This document shows, in pieces, positions 30,799 to 40,001 of a stretch of 64,000 nt of DNA. Position numbers and translations under genes: made by a program. The DNA comes from Corallococcus sp. AS-1-6 (lineage in GTDB: Bacteria; Myxococcota; Myxococcia; Myxococcales; Myxococcaceae). A model generated the notes under the pieces. The model had not been told where the DNA came from and did not search any database. It was given only the letters and a program-made list of their open reading frames with translations. Each line of letters starts with the position of its first letter. Position 1 is the first letter of the stretch. The stretch lies in contig NZ_JAIQDE010000010.1 of assembly GCF_020037015.1 (NCBI RefSeq), positions 186,001-250,000 of the forward strand, in the 5' to 3' direction.

Positions 30799-31338
30799 CT
30801 ACGCCGCCGCGCCGAGCGCCCGCTCCTTCCCGACGGCGATCAGCCAGTCGCGGAGGGTGGGCCAGGAGTCCTCCGCGATGAGCCCGCGCGCGAATGCGTT
30901 CGCCTGCCACTCGCGGACGAGCCCCTCGCCGCGCTGGAGCAGCCAAGGCCGCCCCCGGGCGGTCCGCTGCTCCAGCATGTACTTCTCGAACTCGGCCACC
31001 GTCTCCTCGAAGGTGGCCAGCGGGTTGTAGACGAGCCAGTCATAGCCCTTGTCCTTCGCGTAGAAGCGCTCGTCCTGGGCCGCCATCTCGACGGTGGAGT
31101 ACTTCCCCCAGTCGTCGCTGCTACCTGGGGCCGCGCCCCCAGACTCCAGTTGCAGCAGCTCCTGCTCGAGCGCCGTCTTCTTCACCAGCGTGGCGGAGTT
31201 CACCTCCGCGGCTGCTCGCGACAGCACGGCCGACGCGTCCATCTGCCCCTTGATGCGGGCGACCTCCAGGCGCAGGTCCCGCTTCCGGGCCTCGGCGGCA
31301 TTGATGGCGTAGACGTCGCTCTGCGTGAGGGTGGGCAT
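30799..31338 (-). CDS. Late protein next to the tail-tip genes, unknown
   Basis: 179 residues. The N-terminal half is helical and charged (AAEARKRDLRLEVARIKGQM, LVKKTALEQELLQLE); the C-terminal half is globular with many aromatics (KGYDWLVYNPLATFEETVAE, GRPWLLQRGEG). It starts 10 bases after the tail-tip stop. Position suggests a tail-fibre assembly or tip accessory protein, but I do not recognise a family. Confidence 0.55.
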   Translation of the reverse strand: MPTLTQSDVYAINAAEARKRDLRLEVARIKGQMDASAVLSRAAAEVNSATLVKKTALEQELLQLESGGAAPGSSDDWGKYSTVEMAAQDERFYAKDKGYDWLVYNPLATFEETVAEFEKYMLEQRTARGRPWLLQRGEGLVREWQANAFARGLIAEDSWPTLRDWLIAVGKERALGAAA

Positions 31339-31347
31339 GGCCGACTC

Positions 31348-33492
31348 CTAGATGGACTGCTTGATGTTGTGGCTGAGGAGCCCCTCGGACTCGTAGGTGC
31401 GGGCACCGTGCACGGTGAGCATCACGACAGCGCCCTCCCCTTCCGGCGCCACGCGGCGCACCAGTCCCGGGCGCAGGCCCTCCAGCAGCTCGCCGGGAAG
31501 CAGCGCGCGCACCTGCGTCCAGCCCGCGAAGCGCCGGTAGAGGAGGTGGTTGGGCGTCGCCACCAGGACGCGGCCGTCGGTGAGTTCCACCCGCCAGCGC
31601 GAGGCGCGGTGGCTGGATGCGGCCACCACCTCGAAGACGCCCACGCGGCGCGTCTCCTCGTGCTGGGTGAGGACGCGCATGCCGGGGCGAAGCTGCTCCG
31701 CGGGCACCTCCTGCCCGCCCGCCAGGGTGATGAGCGTCTCGGGCGCGACGCACGTGCCGCCCGTCCCACCGGAGCCCCCGCCCCCGCCCCCAGAGGGCCC
31801 GCCTGTGAAGGGCGCCGAGGCCGAGCGCGAGAAGCTGCTGTTGAGGCCGTTGCCGAAGATGGGGGTAAACCACGCGGCCGCGCTCACCCCGTAGACGTTG
31901 TGCACCTCCACCAGCAGAGCGACGTACTCACCCAGCCCCGAGCCAGCCAGTCCGGAGAGGGCGGCCGGCGCGTTGAAGGTGTGGCTCACCGCGAAGCGGT
32001 TGGAGGCGTTGCCCTCGACGGCGTTGGCGTACTTCCTGTCCGCGAGTGCGATGAAGCGCGTTCCCCGGAAGGTGGCCGCGAGGCTGGGCGAGCCGCTGTA
32101 GTAGTCCACCTTCAGGTAGCGGAGCGCGTCCAGGTTGTCGTCCACGCTGGAGGGCTGGACGAAGAAGTTGTGCGTCAGCCACGAGTGGACAAGGGGCGTG
32201 GAGTACTTCGCGTAGTCCGTGCACTGGACGTCCAGCCTGTCGATGAGCGGCGCGCCGCCGCGCACGCCTGTGTTGTTGCTGCCCCGGTAGTGGACGCGCC
32301 CTGCGGCCGACGTGCCGTCCAGGGCCTGGTTCGCCCGGAAGAAGGGCGTGTCCAGGAGGTAGCTGCCGATTTGGACGTTGCCGCCGGCCGCCTTGAAGGC
32401 GGTGCCCACGTTGTCCAGCTTCGCGCCGGCCACGGGCACCCCGTTACCGTCCTCCGCGTAGTTGGACGTCTGGAGGGTGTTGGCCACCAGCAAGTCGAAC
32501 GTCACCATCTTCCGCATGGAGACGGCGTCCACGTACACCGCCTTCCCGGTGTCGGAGCTGGCGGCGTTGATTTCGAAGTAGAGCTCGACGCCGGTGCACC
32601 CCGCTGGGCAAGCGCCCTTCACCTTCACGCGCTGGTACGCGGTGGTGAGCGTGACGAAGGTGCTCGTGGACTGGCCGCTGTAGGCGCCGCTGGCATCCTC
32701 CCAGAGGAGAATCAGGTTGGCGCCAGCCTGGGCGAGCGCGGCGGAGGACTTCACCCATGCCTCCGCGTAGAAGGAATCCCCGGCGGTGCAGCGGATGCGA
32801 CCGCCCGGCGCCGTGCTCTGGAAACCGCCGATGAAGTTGAGCCCCGTGTAGCCGCCCCCAGCCAGGACGGGCAGCTTCCGGCACCAGCGCCCCTCCTTCG
32901 CGTTGGAGGGCTCCTCCACGAGGCAGTCACCCTCGGGGAACTTCCCGACCGCCTCGGCCCCGGCCTCCGAGTACCCGTTGGGCACCAGATTGTCGGTGGG
33001 CGGCAGCAACAGGTGGGTGAAGCTGATGGCCTCTGGCGCCACCGCGGCGCTGGTGATGGAGCTGGCCGACATGTGCCGGGCGGAGACGCTGCCGGTGGGG
33101 ACGTTGGAGAGGTCCGCCACGGCCATGGTGACGGTGTCCGGGTCCGCCACCACGCCGCCGCCGAGGACGCGCCAGCTACTCTGGCTGCCGTTGGTGTAGA
33201 GGGCCTGGACGGCGCACTTCACCTCCGTCTGCGCCTTCAGCTTCAGCGGGGCTACCCACCGCCTTTCCGAGGGGCCGAACTTCCGCGGCTCCAGCAGGTA
33301 GCGGTCCGTGTCGTTGGGGTCGCTGCCCTCGTAGACGACCACCTGGAAGCCGGCGAGGAGGTGGGCGGGGAGCACCTCGTCGTGCGTCCAGCGGATGTCC
33401 AGGTAGCGCGACTTGACGAGTTGCGGAGAGCGGACGCCGTCCACCTCACGGTCGTAGATGCCGGCCGCTTCCTCCTGCTCGCGCGAGCGCAT
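31348..33492 (-). CDS. Tail-tip/central fibre protein with C-terminal Hint (intein-like) domain
   Basis: 714 residues, encoded right after the J-like protein and probably a split-off distal part of it. The N-terminus has a fibronectin-like region (YLDIRWTHDEVLPAHLLAGF), then carbohydrate-binding-like beta modules. A Gly-rich linker leads to a Hint domain at residues 581-709: Cys581 after the linker, then LITLAGGQEVP, T646-PN-H649, ARTYESEGLL and S-H708-N709. Only five residues follow the N, and the next residue is Ile, so ordinary splicing is not possible; self-cleavage or ligation remains possible. Tail function inferred from position. Confidence 0.75.
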   Translation of the reverse strand: MRSREQEEAAGIYDREVDGVRSPQLVKSRYLDIRWTHDEVLPAHLLAGFQVVVYEGSDPNDTDRYLLEPRKFGPSERRWVAPLKLKAQTEVKCAVQALYTNGSQSSWRVLGGGVVADPDTVTMAVADLSNVPTGSVSARHMSASSITSAAVAPEAISFTHLLLPPTDNLVPNGYSEAGAEAVGKFPEGDCLVEEPSNAKEGRWCRKLPVLAGGGYTGLNFIGGFQSTAPGGRIRCTAGDSFYAEAWVKSSAALAQAGANLILLWEDASGAYSGQSTSTFVTLTTAYQRVKVKGACPAGCTGVELYFEINAASSDTGKAVYVDAVSMRKMVTFDLLVANTLQTSNYAEDGNGVPVAGAKLDNVGTAFKAAGGNVQIGSYLLDTPFFRANQALDGTSAAGRVHYRGSNNTGVRGGAPLIDRLDVQCTDYAKYSTPLVHSWLTHNFFVQPSSVDDNLDALRYLKVDYYSGSPSLAATFRGTRFIALADRKYANAVEGNASNRFAVSHTFNAPAALSGLAGSGLGEYVALLVEVHNVYGVSAAAWFTPIFGNGLNSSFSRSASAPFTGGPSGGGGGGSGGTGGTCVAPETLITLAGGQEVPAEQLRPGMRVLTQHEETRRVGVFEVVAASSHRASRWRVELTDGRVLVATPNHLLYRRFAGWTQVRALLPGELLEGLRPGLVRRVAPEGEGAVVMLTVHGARTYESEGLLSHNIKQSI

Positions 33493-33502
33493 GCCCTCCC
33501 GT

Positions 33503-35983
33503 TTACGGAGGGGGCGTGGACGAAATCCCCAGGGTGAGGGTGGCCGGCACCGTGGGCGCCGCGAGGATGAGGACGCTCGCCGTGCCGGTGCTGTAGTTGC
33601 CCGAGGTGTCGATGGCCTTCACGTACACCACCTGGTTGACGCTCGGCACCGGCAGGGCCCACTCGCACGTGGTGGCGCGCACCTTGCCGATGAGGGTGCC
33701 CGCCTCCCAGCTTGCGCCGTAGCGCAGCTCGTAGGTGTCCCTGTCCAAGTCCGGCACCTCCGCCCAGCGCAACGTCGCGGTGTTGCCGTTGAGGGCATAG
33801 CTGAGGCCCGTCACGTCCGAGGGCGGCGCGGCCTTGCCCTGCACGGAGTAGCTGGCCGAGGCGTAGGTGGTGACGAGTCCGTTGAGGACGGCGGCCACCT
33901 GCACGGTGTACGCGCCCGGCAGGCAGTCCAGCAACTCCCAGTAGTGCGTCTGCACCGGCGCCTCCGACGTCCAGTTGCCGCCCTCGCGCTGCCAGCGCAC
34001 CCGGTACTCGGTGGCAGTGGGCACCTGCGTCCACCGGGCCGTCGCCATGACTTTCACGCCGCCATTCGTCGTCTTGTACAGCGACTCGCCCACCACCAGC
34101 CCCGCGGGCGGCGCGGACGAAGGCAGCACGGACGTGGGCAGCGGCTGCAGCTTCACCCCGTACTCCACCTCCGCGTACTTCCCCGGCTCGTGGCGCAGGG
34201 CGGTGATTTCGTAGAGGTGCGGCTCCACCTCCGCCACGTTGAGGATGCGCCAGAGGGTGGGCGTCAAGTCGGACGCAGCCAGCACCCAGACGGCGTGGGG
34301 CTGGGGCGCTGCCGCGAAGGGCGTAGCCACGGTGAGGGCCCGGTAGGGTGCCGGCGCGAGCGCGGCCAGAGGGCGCTCCTCCACCGTGCCGTCCGGCAGC
34401 ACCACGGAGAGGGCGTACGTCTTCCCCGCCTCCAGGGTGACGTCGGCGTCGAGCTCCACCTGGCTGGCGGTGGCGGCCACCACGCGCCCACCCCACCGGC
34501 GTCCGGCCCGGTACGGGTCCTGGAGCTTCACGACGGCGCCGGGGTTTCGCATGGCTCCCTCGAAGCCCGTGCGGAACGTCACCGTCTCCGTCTCCAGCCG
34601 CTCCGTGAGGAGAAGCCATCGGCCCACGCGCTGCGCCTGGCCCCGCGAGGTGCAGCCGAGCGCCACCACCTCGGTGGGGTTGTAGCCGTAGGTGGCGAGG
34701 CCCTCCTCGTCGGTGACGTACTCCTGCGCCGCCTTGAAGTGGTTGTCCGGGTCGTTCCAGGTGACGAGCGCCACGGTGTGCCGCGCGCGCTTCCCGCTGG
34801 AGGCGTAGGTGAAGAGGCCGTCCACCACGTTGGCCGGCGTGAAGAGGTACTCGGCGTCGCGCGGCGCGTCCTGGGCGACGAAGACGGCGCCGGAGGCCCA
34901 GTACGTCATGCCTCTGAAGACGGACGCGAGGTTGTTGATGACCTTGTACGCGTCCTCCTGCGTCTGGAGGTAGAGGTTGCAGCGGAAGCGCGGCTCCGTG
35001 CCGCCCTTCCCGTCCGGCACCAGCTCGTCGCAGTACTTCGCCACCGTGTAGAGGCCCCATTTGTCCACCGCGGCCTCGTTGAGGTAGCGGCCCAGGCCGT
35101 ATCGCTCCGTGGTGAGCAAGTCGTAGAAGCACCAGGCCGGGTTGTCCGTCCAGGCCACCTTCCACGTGCCGTCCCAGGTGCCCTCGTACGTCCGGGCCGA
35201 GGGGTTGTAGTTGCTGGGCACGCGCACCCGCAGCCCGCGAATCCGGTAGCTGCGCGTGGGGATGCTGGAGAACTGGCTGGCCGCCACCTGCAGCGCGCAC
35301 AGCGCGGTGTTGGGGAAGCTGAGCTTCTCGTCCAGCAGCGTGGCGTAGGACTTCCAGATGACCCTGTTCTGCGTCGTCACGCTGTCCGCGTCCTCGCTGA
35401 CGCGCGTGACGCGGATGTCCCAGGGCGGTGCACCCGTCAGCTCCACGCGGAAGGTGCGCTCGTAGGGGCTGGTGCACTTCCCTCGGAAGTACTCCGCGCC
35501 CTCGAAGTCCTGAGTGACGTACCCGCCCCCATTGCTCTGCACGGCGATGGAGACGAGGACGGAGGTGGGCTTCAAGTCGCCCGTCGTGGGATTCTGGTAG
35601 GTGAGCTGGGGCACCTGGAGGGTGAGGCGCACCGCGTCCACCTCCGCGTCCGTCACCGTGCGCACCACCGGGGCCGCGTGCTTCACCTCCACGCCCACGG
35701 AGTGCTCCGCCTCACCGGAGGGGAAGCCGGGGATGTACTCCTGGGACTGGGTGCCCTTCACGTCGTACACGGTGACGCCCGTGAAGTTGAAGGTGCCGTC
35801 GGGGTTCTGGATGGCGACACCGTCCAGGTAGACGGACTTCAGCCCGTCCACGAGGCCCTGAATCTCCCCCTCGCACAGCAAGTCCAGCACGCGCGCCTTG
35901 GAGCTGGACTTCAACGTGTTGGGGGACTCGACGGGCGTGCGCTGTGCACCGCCCTCCCCCTTGCCGCCGCTGCTGCCGCCCAT
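33503..35983 (-). CDS. Host-specificity tail-tip protein, lambda J-like
   Basis: 826 residues. The N-terminal 400 residues match the lambda J core: SKARVLDLLCEGEIQGLVDG, SVYLDGVAIQN, RITR/VRV strands, NRVIWKSYATLLDEKL and AWCFYDLLTTERYGLG. Several fibronectin-like repeats follow from about 600 (ATEYRVRWQREGG, DTYELRYGASWEAG). It forms the tail tip that contacts the host receptor. Lambda J is longer (1132 residues); here the distal part is a separate gene downstream. It starts one base from the I-like stop. Confidence 0.9.
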   Translation of the reverse strand: MGGSSGGKGEGGAQRTPVESPNTLKSSSKARVLDLLCEGEIQGLVDGLKSVYLDGVAIQNPDGTFNFTGVTVYDVKGTQSQEYIPGFPSGEAEHSVGVEVKHAAPVVRTVTDAEVDAVRLTLQVPQLTYQNPTTGDLKPTSVLVSIAVQSNGGGYVTQDFEGAEYFRGKCTSPYERTFRVELTGAPPWDIRVTRVSEDADSVTTQNRVIWKSYATLLDEKLSFPNTALCALQVAASQFSSIPTRSYRIRGLRVRVPSNYNPSARTYEGTWDGTWKVAWTDNPAWCFYDLLTTERYGLGRYLNEAAVDKWGLYTVAKYCDELVPDGKGGTEPRFRCNLYLQTQEDAYKVINNLASVFRGMTYWASGAVFVAQDAPRDAEYLFTPANVVDGLFTYASSGKRARHTVALVTWNDPDNHFKAAQEYVTDEEGLATYGYNPTEVVALGCTSRGQAQRVGRWLLLTERLETETVTFRTGFEGAMRNPGAVVKLQDPYRAGRRWGGRVVAATASQVELDADVTLEAGKTYALSVVLPDGTVEERPLAALAPAPYRALTVATPFAAAPQPHAVWVLAASDLTPTLWRILNVAEVEPHLYEITALRHEPGKYAEVEYGVKLQPLPTSVLPSSAPPAGLVVGESLYKTTNGGVKVMATARWTQVPTATEYRVRWQREGGNWTSEAPVQTHYWELLDCLPGAYTVQVAAVLNGLVTTYASASYSVQGKAAPPSDVTGLSYALNGNTATLRWAEVPDLDRDTYELRYGASWEAGTLIGKVRATTCEWALPVPSVNQVVYVKAIDTSGNYSTGTASVLILAAPTVPATLTLGISSTPPP

Positions 35984-35984
35984 G

Positions 35985-37043
35985 TCAGTCCTCCACCGTC
36001 GGGTCCGCCTTCTTGACGTTGTGGCTGAGGAGGCCGTCGGAGACGTACGTGTGCGCGCCCGCCACGGTGAGGCGCACCACGGGGCCTCGCTCGCCGCGCG
36101 TCACCTGGCGCACCACGCCCGGCCGCGCGCCCACCAGCCGCGTGCCGGCCGCGAGGTGGCGCAGCTCCACCCAGGCGTCCTCCGTCCGCACGCGGTGGTT
36201 GCCTGTGGCCTCCAGGCGCCGGCCGTCCTCCAGCTCCAGCAGCCACCGCACGCCCTCTGCGGGCTCCGCGGCGGTGACGAGGAAGCAACCCCACTCCAGC
36301 GTCTCCTCGTCCTGGGTGCGCACCAGCATGCCCACCTGGACTTCGCCCGCGGGCAGCTCGCGTCCGTCCGACAGGAGGATGGGCACCCACGGCGCAGGGC
36401 AGGTGCCGCCACCCGGCTCGGCCCCGCCGGGGCCCGTCTGCCCGCTGCCGCTGCTGCCTCCGAAGCCACCATCGGACCACTCGGTGACGATGCCGGCGGA
36501 GACGACGCAGCTGCCCACCTCCATCTCCCCGTAGCAGATGGGCACCGGGTGGCCCTGGGCGAGCGTGTTGACGGGGCCGTTGAAGACGTAGCTGGGCTTG
36601 TTGGCGTCGTCCTCGTCCGGCCCGGTGGCGTTGGGAGGGGCGAAGAGGAGCTGCGAGACGCCGCCTACCACCAGGGAAATGCCCGCGGTGATGAGGGGCA
36701 CGCCCGCGCCGTACCCGTAGACGGAGAGGACGGCACCGGCGGCGATGAGCACCGCGCCCGCCACCACCTGGAACCAGCCCGACTTCGCCCCCGCCAGCGC
36801 GGGCATGAGGGCGAGGACGCGCGCGCCGGTGGGCATGCCCAGGTCGTCCTCCCCCACGTCCCGCTTGCCCGCGAAGACGTGGTAGCCGGGCTCGCTGTTC
36901 TCCGCGAGGTAGCGCCGGAAGCCGTCGCAGACGGCCGAGAGGGCCCGCACCGCCTCCGCGGGCGAGGGCACACAGAGGTCCAGCTTCCAGACGCGCCCGA
37001 AGCGCTTTCCCAGGGGCCCGCCCAGGACGATGGTCGTCAGCAT
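35985..37043 (-). CDS. Tail assembly protein I-like, with C-terminal Hint domain
   Basis: 352 residues from ATG 37043, overlapping the K-like stop. Residues 1-85 fit the beta-grasp (ubiquitin-like) domain of lambda I. A hydrophobic stretch (AVLIAAGAVLSVYGYGAG, ISLVVGGVSQLLF) follows, then HPVPICYGEMEVGSCVVSAGI as in lambda I. After a Gly-rich linker comes a Hint domain: C215, LLSDGRELP, T280-GN-H283, AHTYVSDGLL, S-H341-N342, then 10 residues starting with Val. Lambda I has no such domain. It is clearly homologous to the Hint on the distal J protein. Confidence 0.85.
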   Translation of the reverse strand: MLTTIVLGGPLGKRFGRVWKLDLCVPSPAEAVRALSAVCDGFRRYLAENSEPGYHVFAGKRDVGEDDLGMPTGARVLALMPALAGAKSGWFQVVAGAVLIAAGAVLSVYGYGAGVPLITAGISLVVGGVSQLLFAPPNATGPDEDDANKPSYVFNGPVNTLAQGHPVPICYGEMEVGSCVVSAGIVTEWSDGGFGGSSGSGQTGPGGAEPGGGTCPAPWVPILLSDGRELPAGEVQVGMLVRTQDEETLEWGCFLVTAAEPAEGVRWLLELEDGRRLEATGNHRVRTEDAWVELRHLAAGTRLVGARPGVVRQVTRGERGPVVRLTVAGAHTYVSDGLLSHNVKKADPTVED

Positions 37044-37768
37044 CGGGAGGAGTGCCTCACGACGCGCTGGGTGATGCGCGCCCAGAAGCCGGAGTACGTC
37101 TCCCGGCCGGACAGGCGCCCCATGACGTGGTGCAGGAGGACATCCCCGCCCAGGTACACGCCCGCGTGGTTGGGCACCGGGGCGCGCAGCTGCATGAGGA
37201 GGACGTCGTGCTCGCGCAGGGGCTGGCCAGTGACGTCCACGAAGCCCGCCCGGCCGAAGCCGTCCAGGTAGAGGTTGCCGCCCTTCGCCCACCAGTCGTC
37301 CGGACGCTCGAAGTCGGGCAGCGTCAGGCCCAGGCGCTCCCGGTAGTAGTCCTGGATGAGGGAGTAGCAGTCCAGGACGCCGTGACTGAAAGTGCGGCCC
37401 ACCAGCGGCGGCCGGTAGCCGTCGGGGTACCAGAGGCGCCAGTGCCCCACGGGCACGTTGAGGATCAGCCAGGGCAGGCCCCAGCGCTCCATCATCACCC
37501 GGTCCGCCTCGCTCGGCTCCGGCGCGGCGTTCGGGTGGGAGTGCACCACCGCCAGCACCTCGCCCTCCCCTTCTGCCCGCGCGTAGTCCTCGGGAGATAG
37601 AACGAAGTGCGCTTGGCCGTCGGCGAGGTTCCGGCAAGGGCGGTACCGCTGGGAGCAGTCCACCAGCACCACGAGGCCGCAGGACTCGCGCGGGTACTCC
37701 TCCTGGGCGTGGGCGAGCGCGGCGCCCAGAACGTCATCGGCCAGCGTCAGCCGGCAGGGGTCGACCAT
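37037..37768 (-). CDS. Tail assembly protein K-like: JAMM protease plus NlpC/P60
   Basis: 243 residues. The N-terminal JAMM/Mov34 metalloprotease has E28 (PRESCG), H76-S-H78-P, then S86 and D89 with the correct HSHx7SxxD spacing. The C-terminal NlpC/P60 hydrolase has Cys134 (HGVLDCYSLIQDYY) and His201 (NHAGVYLGG). In lambda, K works with I during tail tip assembly and may open peptidoglycan on entry. ATG 37768 is preferred; ATG 37804 is possible. It overlaps the I-like start by 7 bases. Confidence 0.9.
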   Translation of the reverse strand: MVDPCRLTLADDVLGAALAHAQEEYPRESCGLVVLVDCSQRYRPCRNLADGQAHFVLSPEDYARAEGEGEVLAVVHSHPNAAPEPSEADRVMMERWGLPWLILNVPVGHWRLWYPDGYRPPLVGRTFSHGVLDCYSLIQDYYRERLGLTLPDFERPDDWWAKGGNLYLDGFGRAGFVDVTGQPLREHDVLLMQLRAPVPNHAGVYLGGDVLLHHVMGRLSGRETYSGFWARITQRVVRHSSRC

Positions 37769-37903
37769 ACCGACATGGTGAAGACGGGCGTGGACGGAAT
37801 CCACCGCCTTGCACAGACGCGCCGCCCTCGATTAACGAGGCGTCTCAGTCACCACCCCTCAAACACGCAACCCACCACAGCTTCATCGAACAAGCACAAA
37901 CAA

Positions 37904-38602
37904 ATGACGCTCGACGACATTCACAAGATCGCTCAGATCGCCTTTTTCACTGCGGCCGGAACAGTTTCCATCCTCACATACATAAGCGCCAAGCGCGGCC
38001 TACTGAACACCATCAACACCGAATACCACAAGCACACCATCGCAAGACTCAAGGAATTGTCAGACGAACTCATCAGCGAATTCATCCCCTCTTCATCCAA
38101 TCACTGGATCAAGCAAAAGCCTGTCGAAGAAGCTGTAGGCCTAATCAATGAAGACCTTCACAACATGCTTGCACGGGGTGGAAAAACCCTGCCTGAACGG
38201 CTACCCGTTAGCACCCAGCGGCAGAATATTGGCGACTTCTCCAGAAGAATTAAATCAGACCCCTTCATCCCTATGGCTATAAGGGAAAAGGTGGTCTCTT
38301 TCCTGGAAGAACGCCTACAGGTGCTTCACGAGACCACGAACAAGAGTCTCAGGAAGTACATTGAGGGACTAAATGCCGGAAAGCATCGCGACACACTTGC
38401 CACGAACTATCGCTGGATTCACAACGAAATCCTTAGCGAGCTAGGCAGTCGCGGACACGGAATACTGGATCTTGAGCGACGGACTGACGAAATCCTTGGC
38501 GAGATTCAAAAATATTTCGAATCGTTCAACCCAATGAGACCCATGGCCCTTGTTCCCAAGATTCGTATCGACAGCCAAAGAACGTCAGGCACTTCGGATT
38601 GA
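37904..38602 (+). CDS. AT-rich insert: membrane-anchored protein between K and L
   Basis: 232 residues on the strand opposite to the tail genes. An N-terminal transmembrane helix (IAQIAFFTAAGTVSILTYIS) is followed by a long cytoplasmic helical region (INTEYHKHTIARLKELSDEL, VVSFLEERLQVLHETTNKSL). Codon use and base composition are far more AT-rich than in neighbouring genes, a sign of recent transfer. It is a typical moron site. It resembles small membrane proteins of phage exclusion or defence, but no specific family is recognised. Confidence 0.6.
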   Translation: MTLDDIHKIAQIAFFTAAGTVSILTYISAKRGLLNTINTEYHKHTIARLKELSDELISEFIPSSSNHWIKQKPVEEAVGLINEDLHNMLARGGKTLPERLPVSTQRQNIGDFSRRIKSDPFIPMAIREKVVSFLEERLQVLHETTNKSLRKYIEGLNAGKHRDTLATNYRWIHNEILSELGSRGHGILDLERRTDEILGEIQKYFESFNPMRPMALVPKIRIDSQRTSGTSD

Positions 38603-38630
38603 CCATAGAACAAAAACCCCATCGGGCTAC

Positions 38631-39326
38631 CTACCTGATGAGTCCCACTGCAGGGAATCCGCCGTACGGGAGGACGTTCCTCTCCCCGAAGCGCAGCTTG
38701 CAGCTCGCGAGGCGCTTCCCGCAGCGGTCCTCCGGGGCGCCGGACGTGGGCGTGTCGTCCAGCTTCGCCACCGGGGGCCCCGCGTAGCCGCAGCCCTCGC
38801 TGCGGTACTCCCACGGGCACATCTGCGTGATGATGCGCAGCGGGATTCGGACGCCGTCCAGGTCGCACTTCGCGGCCAAGCTGAACTCGATGACGTGCTT
38901 GTTCTCCACCGTCTTCTGGTCCACCACGAACTCGTCGTCCGGGAAGGCGTCCAGCGGCGAGGCGGTGGGGTTGACGCCTCCGGGGAAGTTCACCGCGTCC
39001 AGGTAGCGGACGAAGGTTCGCTTCCGGAGGACACGCGCGCCCAGCAGGTCGTTCAGGTCCCGCGCCATGGCGCCGATGGTGCCGGCGACGTTGGCGAGCG
39101 TCAGGGTGGGCCTGGGCAGCCGGCCCATACCGGACTTGTCGAAGCCCTTCACCTGGATGGCCCAGGACTCGTACGCCATACCCTGCCAGACGACGGGCCC
39201 GCGGAGGCCGTTGGTACCAGCGTGGAAGTGGCTGGCGCCTCCGCCAGGCAAGTTGGTGGCGTCCAAGACGAAGAGCTCCACGAGAGCCCCCGCGTCCAGC
39301 CTCTGGATGTCGCTGGCGATGCTCAC
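38631..39326 (-). CDS. Minor tail protein L-like
   Basis: 231 residues from GTG 39326, overlapping the M-like stop. N-terminal SIASDIQRLDAGALVELFVL is typical of L. The C-terminal part has conserved cysteines (AKCDLD, MCPWEYRSEGCGY, RCGKRL, SCKLRFG) like those that hold the iron-sulphur cluster of lambda L. It builds the tail tip together with M, K, I and J. The gene order M-L-(insert)-K-I-J follows lambda apart from the insert at 37.9 kb. Confidence 0.85.
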   Translation of the reverse strand: MSIASDIQRLDAGALVELFVLDATNLPGGGASHFHAGTNGLRGPVVWQGMAYESWAIQVKGFDKSGMGRLPRPTLTLANVAGTIGAMARDLNDLLGARVLRKRTFVRYLDAVNFPGGVNPTASPLDAFPDDEFVVDQKTVENKHVIEFSLAAKCDLDGVRIPLRIITQMCPWEYRSEGCGYAGPPVAKLDDTPTSGAPEDRCGKRLASCKLRFGERNVLPYGGFPAVGLIR

Positions 39327-39910
39327 CCGGCCTCCTCCTGGAACGTCGCGGTGAAGTCGTAGGCGTTGAAGCCCTTCGCGACGCGGTGCCACTCCTCGCA
39401 CACCACGTGCGCCACCAGCTCGCCCGCGCCGGTGAAGGTGAGCACGGCTCCTGCGGCCGGCGCCGCGGCGAAGGTGACGAGGCCCGAGGCGGCCAGGCCG
39501 AAGTCCGTCCCCTCCACCTGGGCGACATCCGCGACGTAGACAGTGGGCGGCGCAGTCCAGCCCGTGGCAGGCACCAGCAGCCCCGGCACCTCCGGGGACA
39601 GCGGCCGCTGCAGGAGCCACTGCGTCTGGGCCCCGTCCCCCACCCCAAAGGGCTGGGCGGTGACGGCCCAGGCCGTGTCCGGGGTGACGAACTCGAAGGC
39701 CTCGACGCCCGCGCGGGCGCGCAGGAAGGCCTCCAGGCCGTCCGCGTCCACTTTCGAGAGGTTGGAGAACTGGAGGGCCCAGCGCCGCAGGACGGGGTTG
39801 AGGCCGTCCGCGGAGCGCTGGGTGTAGCCCTCGCCGAACTGCGCCTTGCGCACCCGGGGCACCGAGTCCGCCTGGGCCCCGTAGTCCGGGGTGAAGAGGA
39901 AGCGATCCAT
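39323..39910 (-). CDS. Minor tail protein M-like
   Basis: 195 residues. The N-terminal part is the short M domain (MDRFLFTPDYGAQ, FGEGYTQRSADGLNP, RRWALQFSNLSKVDADGL). The C-terminal extension (about 85-195) adds a beta-rich module (TVYVADVAQVEGTDFGL, AVLTFTGAGELVAHV) and ends with the M-like YDFTATFQEE. Lambda M is 109 residues, so the inserted central module is an addition. Its stop overlaps the L-like start. Confidence 0.8.
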   Translation of the reverse strand: MDRFLFTPDYGAQADSVPRVRKAQFGEGYTQRSADGLNPVLRRWALQFSNLSKVDADGLEAFLRARAGVEAFEFVTPDTAWAVTAQPFGVGDGAQTQWLLQRPLSPEVPGLLVPATGWTAPPTVYVADVAQVEGTDFGLAASGLVTFAAAPAAGAVLTFTGAGELVAHVVCEEWHRVAKGFNAYDFTATFQEEAG

Positions 39911-40001
39911 GCCCTATCGCCTACCGCCGAGAGTCAACCTGCTCATGCTGGCCATCTTCGGAGGAGGCGTGGACTGCGGCCGAGCAGGCTCTGCTGCACT
40001 T

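Noticed and set aside
31150-36016. Two very long + strand open frames (795 and 852 codons) opposite the tail-tip genes
   Set aside because: They mirror the real - strand genes in a GC-rich sequence. Their translations are low-complexity, rich in Arg/Val/His/Gly, and have no domain, while the - strand products match lambda tail proteins.
31348-37043. Active inteins in the tail genes
   Set aside because: There is no C-extein of useful length and the residue after Asn is Ile or Val, so classical splicing is excluded. I kept the weaker claim of Hint domains.
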